DNA from: CBDDRG01 sp051306415 | GTDB lineage: Bacteria; Pseudomonadota; Gammaproteobacteria; Pseudomonadales; Porticoccaceae | Reading direction: 5' to 3' | Length of the DNA: 9,974 nt | Assembly: GCA_051306415.1 (NCBI GenBank) | Contig: JBPPNE010000175.1 | Span: 1-9,974 of the forward strand | Shown: one piece after another, positions 7,307 through 9,974 of the stretch | How positions within the stretch are numbered: position 1 is the stretch's first letter | Layout of the letters: the number at the start of each line of letters is the position of its first letter | Position numbers and translations under genes: made by a program | Notes under the pieces: model-generated | The model's database searches: none | Seen by the model: only the letters and a program-made list of their open reading frames with translations | What the model was told of the DNA's origin: nothing

Positions 7307-7504
7307 TTAGCCAACTGAGTCCGGGTTTTTGGCGATGCTTGACGCCGCGCTAACAAGCGTGCGGATAATACGCCGTCCGAGGAGGCCAGAATACGGGTGA
7401 ACCGCAGCCAGTCCAATATAAAAGCTTCGCCACGACATGCAATCGTAGTCACGGACTTGGCAAACCGACTGATTACGCCTGCTGATCCGGTGACGCTGTG
7501 GCAC
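7307..7504 (-). pseudogene. Possible gene fragment upstream of the acyltransferase relic
   Basis: This 65-codon open stretch ends in TAA (7307-7309), three bases before the TTG where the acyltransferase relic begins and in the same frame. Its second half, with SFYIGLAAVHPYSGLLGRR followed by a basic amphipathic-looking segment, reads like the C-terminal tail of a real protein. The first 25 residues do not. I cannot assign a family. A glycosyltransferase or other polysaccharide-locus gene in tandem with the acyltransferase would fit the context, but that is inference. It could also be chance. Confidence 0.25.
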
Positions 7505-7604
7505 TTTCGTCGCATGTCGCCGACAGAGTGAGTTTGCTAAGCTACGGGCGCAGACTCACAGGGCCATTATCACTAACGTCCCACCAGCGGACATCGGAGG
7601 ACAC
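7310..7604. other. Region upstream of the LLM gene without an intact gene
   Basis: Apart from the possible fragment at 7307-7504 and the inverted repeat at 7528-7559, I see no supported coding sequence here. Overlapping minus-strand frames show no recognisable family. The promoter of the LLM gene should lie here, but I find no convincing -35/-10 pair. Confidence 0.5.
7528..7559. repeat. Imperfect inverted repeat upstream of the LLM gene
   Basis: GTGAGTTTGC (7528-7537) and GCAGACTCAC (7550-7559) are complementary at 9 of 10 positions, with one T-G pair and a 12-base spacer. It ends 45 bases before the LLM start codon, a plausible operator position. There is no T run on the plus strand, so it is less likely a terminator. 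The regulator is unknown. Confidence 0.4.
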
Positions 7605-8645
7605 ATGAAACTCGGTTTAATGGCAGGCTATTCCGGCAGCAGGATCAAGAGCCCGCTGGAGCAGATCAAACTCGCCGAAAGCCTCGGCTATTCGTCGGTA
7701 TGGACGGCGGAAGCCTATGGCTCCGATGCGGTTTCCACTGCGACCTGGATTCTCGCCCACACCAGCAAGATCAAAGTCGGCACCGCGATCATGCAGATGC
7801 CGGCGCGTACGCCGGCGATGGCAGCGATGACCGCGATGTCGCTGTCCCAACTCTCTGGCAACCGCTTCATCGTCGGCCTGGGGGCGTCCGGCCCGCAGGT
7901 GGTAGAAGGCTGGCACGGGGTGCCTTATGGCGCGCCGGTAACCCGGCTGAAGGAGTACATTGCGATCATGCGCAAGATCTTCGAGCGCCAGGAGCCCGTT
8001 ACCTTCGATGGCAAGATGTACCAATTGCCCTATGCCGGGCCGGGCGCCACCGGCCTCGGCAAGCCGCTGAAAAGCATTCTCCACTGCGACGACCGCATTC
8101 CGATCTACGCGGCCACCATCACCCCCGCGGGCGTCCAGGCGGCTGCGGAAGTCGCCGATGGCTTCTTCCCCGTGTGGATGGATCCGGAGCAGTACCAAGT
8201 CTTTGCCGAGCCGGTCAACAAAGGTTTTACGGCAGCGGGCGGCAGCAAATCGCTACAGGATTTCGATATCGCCCCCTTCGTCCGCGTCATCGTCGGCGAC
8301 GATATCCAGGCCTGCATGAAGCCGCTAAAAGACAACCTGGCGCTCTACATCGGCGGCATGGGTGCACGCAGCAAGAACTTCTACAACGACTACGCCAAGC
8401 GCCTCGGCTACGAGGGCGCGGCGGTGAAAATCCAGGATCTCTATCTGGCGGGCAAGAAGGACGAAGCGGCAGCGGCGGTGCCCGATGCGCTGGTCGACGC
8501 CTGCCATCTGGTCGGCCCCGCCGCGCGCATCCGCGACCGTGCTCAGCGCTGGCTCGACGCCGGCAAGAAAGGCCATGTCTCGACGCTGCTGCTTGGGGAT
8601 GTCAGCAAGGAAGCCATCGAGCTGATGGCCGGGATCGTGCTCTAG
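7605..8645 (+). CDS. LLM-class (luciferase-like) flavin- or F420-dependent oxidoreductase
   Basis: A TIM-barrel oxidoreductase of the bacterial luciferase-like superfamily. Members use FMN or coenzyme F420; the substrate cannot be told from sequence. Recognisable blocks are the N-terminal strand MKLGLMAGYSG, SLGYSSVWTAEAYGSDA (about 26-42), KVGTAIMQMPARTPAMAA (about 57-74) and SGNRFIVGLGASGPQVVEGW (84-103), the last being the cofactor-phosphate loop region. AAEVADGFFPVWM (180-192) follows. It has 346 residues, typical for the family, and shows no sign of decay. It resembles the subfamily annotated as probable F420-dependent (Rv3520c-like), but that is from memory and gives no proof of cofactor. 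The start is firm: GGAGG at 7596-7600 lies 4 bases before ATG. It is convergent with the downstream kinase gene and separated from purB by the relic region. Confidence 0.85.
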   Translation: MKLGLMAGYSGSRIKSPLEQIKLAESLGYSSVWTAEAYGSDAVSTATWILAHTSKIKVGTAIMQMPARTPAMAAMTAMSLSQLSGNRFIVGLGASGPQVVEGWHGVPYGAPVTRLKEYIAIMRKIFERQEPVTFDGKMYQLPYAGPGATGLGKPLKSILHCDDRIPIYAATITPAGVQAAAEVADGFFPVWMDPEQYQVFAEPVNKGFTAAGGSKSLQDFDIAPFVRVIVGDDIQACMKPLKDNLALYIGGMGARSKNFYNDYAKRLGYEGAAVKIQDLYLAGKKDEAAAAVPDALVDACHLVGPAARIRDRAQRWLDAGKKGHVSTLLLGDVSKEAIELMAGIVL

Positions 8646-8684
8646 ATTTCGCGCAGCTTATTTTCGGAAAATCACTGGAGCAGA

Positions 8685-8717
8685 CAGCAAACCGGGGCGT
8701 TGCGCCCCGGTTTGCTG
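8685..8717. terminator. Perfect 15-bp hairpin between convergent genes
   Basis: CAGCAAACCGGGGCG (8685-8699) and its exact complement (8703-8717) flank a 3-base loop, TTG. It lies 39 bp after the LLM stop and 19 bp after the phosphotransferase stop. There is no classic T tract on either side, but the very stable GC-rich stem and the position between two convergent ends argue for a bidirectional terminator or mRNA-end stabiliser. Confidence 0.7.
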
Positions 8718-8736
8718 CGGTTGAAGCGATGAATTT

Positions 8737-9783
8737 TTACAATGCCTGCACCAGCGCCCAGGCGCGATCGACCCGGTTGCGGCATTCGTCCTTGTAGTCC
8801 AGCGCGTTGGTCGAACTGGCATTGCCATCGAGGCCCCGCTTGTAGACGCCCTGCACGATGGCGCCGGAGCGGAACAGGTTGTAGATGACGTAGAAGTTCC
8901 AGTTGTCGAGCCGTTCGCGTCCCGCAAAGCGGCAGTAGTCAGCGACGAATTCGTCCACCGAGGGGATGCCGAGATCGGCGAGATCGGGCCGCCGCAGCGT
9001 GATCTCGCCATAAAAATCGGCATAGTACTCCATGCACGCATAGCCGACGTCGGCAAACGGGTGGCCGAGCGTACACAACTCCCAGTCGAGCACGGCGATC
9101 ACGCGCGGCTCGGTCGGGTGAATCATGATGTTACCCATGCGGTAATCGCCGTGGGCGATGCAGGTTTCGGTGGACGGCGGGATGTGTTTTGGCACCCAGT
9201 CGAGCAACCCCTCCATGGATTCAATGTCTTCAGTTTTGGACGCGAGGTACTGCTTGGTCCAGCGCGAAATCTGGCGGTCGTAGTAGTTGCCGGGACGCCC
9301 GAAGTCCTCAAGCCCGATAGCCTTGTAATCGACTTTATGGAGCTCAGCGAGCACGCGCGCGACATCACGGTAGATTGCACGGCGGTCGCCGTTGCTGAGG
9401 CCTGGCAGCAACGGCTCCTTGAAAATTCTGCCCTCCACCATCTCCATCACATAGAACTTGGTGCCAATGACGGCGGTGTCCTCGCACAGCGCGTACATTT
9501 TCGGCACCGGTACCGGGGTGTCGCGCAGCGCATGCATGACGCGGTACTCGCGATCCACCTGGTGAGCGGAGGGCAGCAGTTCACCCGGGGGTTGCTTGCG
9601 CACTACATAGTTGCCGGAGCCGGCTTCCAGCTTGAAGGTGGGATTGCTCTGGCCGCCGTCGAACTGAAGCACTTTCAGCGGTCCCTTGAAACCTTCAACA
9701 TGGGTTTCCAGGTACCTCAACAGGGCAGCTTCATCGATTTCATGACCCGCTCGTACCGGCGTCAGTGCAGGCAAGTTTTCCAT
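8737..9783 (-). CDS. APH-fold phosphotransferase (ACAD10/ACAD11 kinase-domain type)
   Basis: A kinase of the aminoglycoside-phosphotransferase fold, of the group widespread in bacteria that degrade fatty acids and related to the N-terminal kinase domain of animal ACAD10/ACAD11. It has 348 residues. The nucleotide loop region is FDGGQSNPTF (41-50). The ATP-binding lysine is probably Lys63 (VVRKQPPG) with Glu79 (DREYRVM) as its partner. The catalytic loop HGDYRMGN is at 211-218 (Asp213, Asn218) and the metal-binding DWE begins at Asp233. All expected catalytic residues are present, so it should be active. The frame stays open to 9972, but I chose the ATG at 9781-9783. GGGGAG (9788-9793) precedes it, family similarity begins there, and the 63 extra codons look non-coding. 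A true aminoglycoside-resistance role is unlikely; a hydroxyacyl-type or other metabolic substrate is more probable, by inference. Confidence 0.85.
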   Translation of the reverse strand: MENLPALTPVRAGHEIDEAALLRYLETHVEGFKGPLKVLQFDGGQSNPTFKLEAGSGNYVVRKQPPGELLPSAHQVDREYRVMHALRDTPVPVPKMYALCEDTAVIGTKFYVMEMVEGRIFKEPLLPGLSNGDRRAIYRDVARVLAELHKVDYKAIGLEDFGRPGNYYDRQISRWTKQYLASKTEDIESMEGLLDWVPKHIPPSTETCIAHGDYRMGNIMIHPTEPRVIAVLDWELCTLGHPFADVGYACMEYYADFYGEITLRRPDLADLGIPSVDEFVADYCRFAGRERLDNWNFYVIYNLFRSGAIVQGVYKRGLDGNASSTNALDYKDECRNRVDRAWALVQAL

Positions 9784-9811
9784 GGATCTCCCCAGCAAAA
9801 ATAAGGCGGTT

Positions 9812-9840
9812 AGCATACCCGTTGCGCCGTGCGTGCGCAA
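9812..9840 (-). promoter_or_regulatory. Candidate promoter for the phosphotransferase gene
   Basis: On the minus strand TTGCGC (9835-9840) and TATGCT (9812-9817) are spaced by exactly 17 bases; they match 3 of 6 and 4 of 6 consensus positions. The predicted start, around 9805, would leave a leader of about 20 bases containing the ribosome-binding site. Confidence 0.4.
9822..9840. repeat. Palindrome TTGCGC-N7-GCGCAA in the divergent intergenic region
   Basis: Perfect 6-bp arms (9822-9827 and 9835-9840) with a 7-base spacer overlap the putative -35 box and spacer of the phosphotransferase promoter. A dimeric repressor bound here would occlude it. Possible operator; the regulator is not identifiable from the window. 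Confidence 0.4.
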
Positions 9841-9970
9841 AATATGCGACCATGGCTTCAATCCGCAATCCGCGTTCACACCACAAGAATTCAGCGGGCG
9901 GCGGATTTTGCGGCGACAGCCCCCGCAACACTCTCGGCCAAACTCCCAGCAACCCTGGATGGAGAAAACC

Positions 9971-9974
9971 ATGA
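9971..9974 (+). CDS. Probable start of a divergent gene (runs off the right edge)
   Basis: ATG at 9971-9973 is preceded by GGAG (9961-9964) at a spacing of 6 bases, and lies 188 bp from the divergent phosphotransferase start. Only the start codon is visible, so nothing can be said about the product. An acyl-CoA-metabolism gene or a regulator would be typical neighbours, but that is a guess. Confidence 0.3.

Noticed and set aside
7700..8797. 365-codon plus-strand frame overlapping the LLM gene
   Set aside because: It is an Arg/Gly-rich shifted-frame reading of the LLM gene with no family resemblance; the LLM frame has clear motifs and a strong ribosome-binding site.
9784..9972. N-terminal extension of the phosphotransferase to an ATG at 9972 (63 extra codons)
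   Set aside because: Family similarity and a good ribosome-binding site begin at 9783. The extra residues are Cys/Arg-rich with no recognisable domain, and the stretch contains the candidate promoter and palindrome.
1..9974. CRISPR array, tRNA or rRNA genes, intact insertion sequence, defence system
   Set aside because: I saw no regularly spaced repeats, cloverleaf-like segments, rRNA motifs, transposase motifs or recognisable defence proteins.

Overview
The window reads as the chromosome of a gammaproteobacterium. It carries the block clpS / cspD / icd / rluE / nudJ / mnmA / hflD / purB, whose order and orientation match blocks known from Pseudomonas and, in part (icd to purB), from E. coli. 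The individual proteins resemble those versions closely in length and motifs. Base composition is GC-rich except for two AT-rich or more mixed stretches: the clpS-cspD intergenic region and the relic region after purB. I cannot name a genus from the sequence.

Layout, left to right. Bases 1-210 (minus strand) hold the 5' part of clpS, the adaptor of the ClpAP protease; the rest runs off the window. A 232-bp AT-rich divergent intergenic region with candidate promoters and two inverted repeats leads into cspD (443-733, plus). A hairpin near 772-801 separates cspD from the convergent icd (885-2138, minus), an NADP-type isocitrate dehydrogenase. Divergent from icd is a plus-strand run of closely spaced genes. 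rluE (23S rRNA pseudouridine synthase) overlaps nudJ (Nudix phosphatase) by 11 bp. mnmA (tRNA 2-thiouridylase) and hflD follow at 29 and 25 bp. purB (adenylosuccinate lyase) comes 90 bp later. These are housekeeping functions: RNA modification, nucleotide hydrolysis and purine synthesis.

After purB the syntenic block ends. Bases 6593-7604 contain no intact gene but a decayed minus-strand acyltransferase-3 (OafA/YrhL-like) membrane gene with a nonsense codon, two frameshifts and a missing 3' half. Just upstream of it is a short open fragment that may be the tail of another lost gene. This looks like the relic of a surface-polysaccharide modification locus.

The right end carries two intact convergent genes. 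One is a luciferase-like (LLM) flavin or F420 oxidoreductase (7605-8645, plus). The other is an aminoglycoside-phosphotransferase-fold kinase of the ACAD10/ACAD11 kinase-domain type (8737-9783, minus). A perfect 15-bp inverted repeat lies between them. The kinase gene has a divergent upstream region with a candidate promoter overlapping a palindrome, and a plus-strand gene probably begins at 9971.

I see no CRISPR array, tRNA, rRNA, complete insertion sequence or obvious novel defence system. The most interesting parts are the acyltransferase relic, the LLM oxidoreductase whose cofactor is uncertain, and the ACAD10/11-type kinase.
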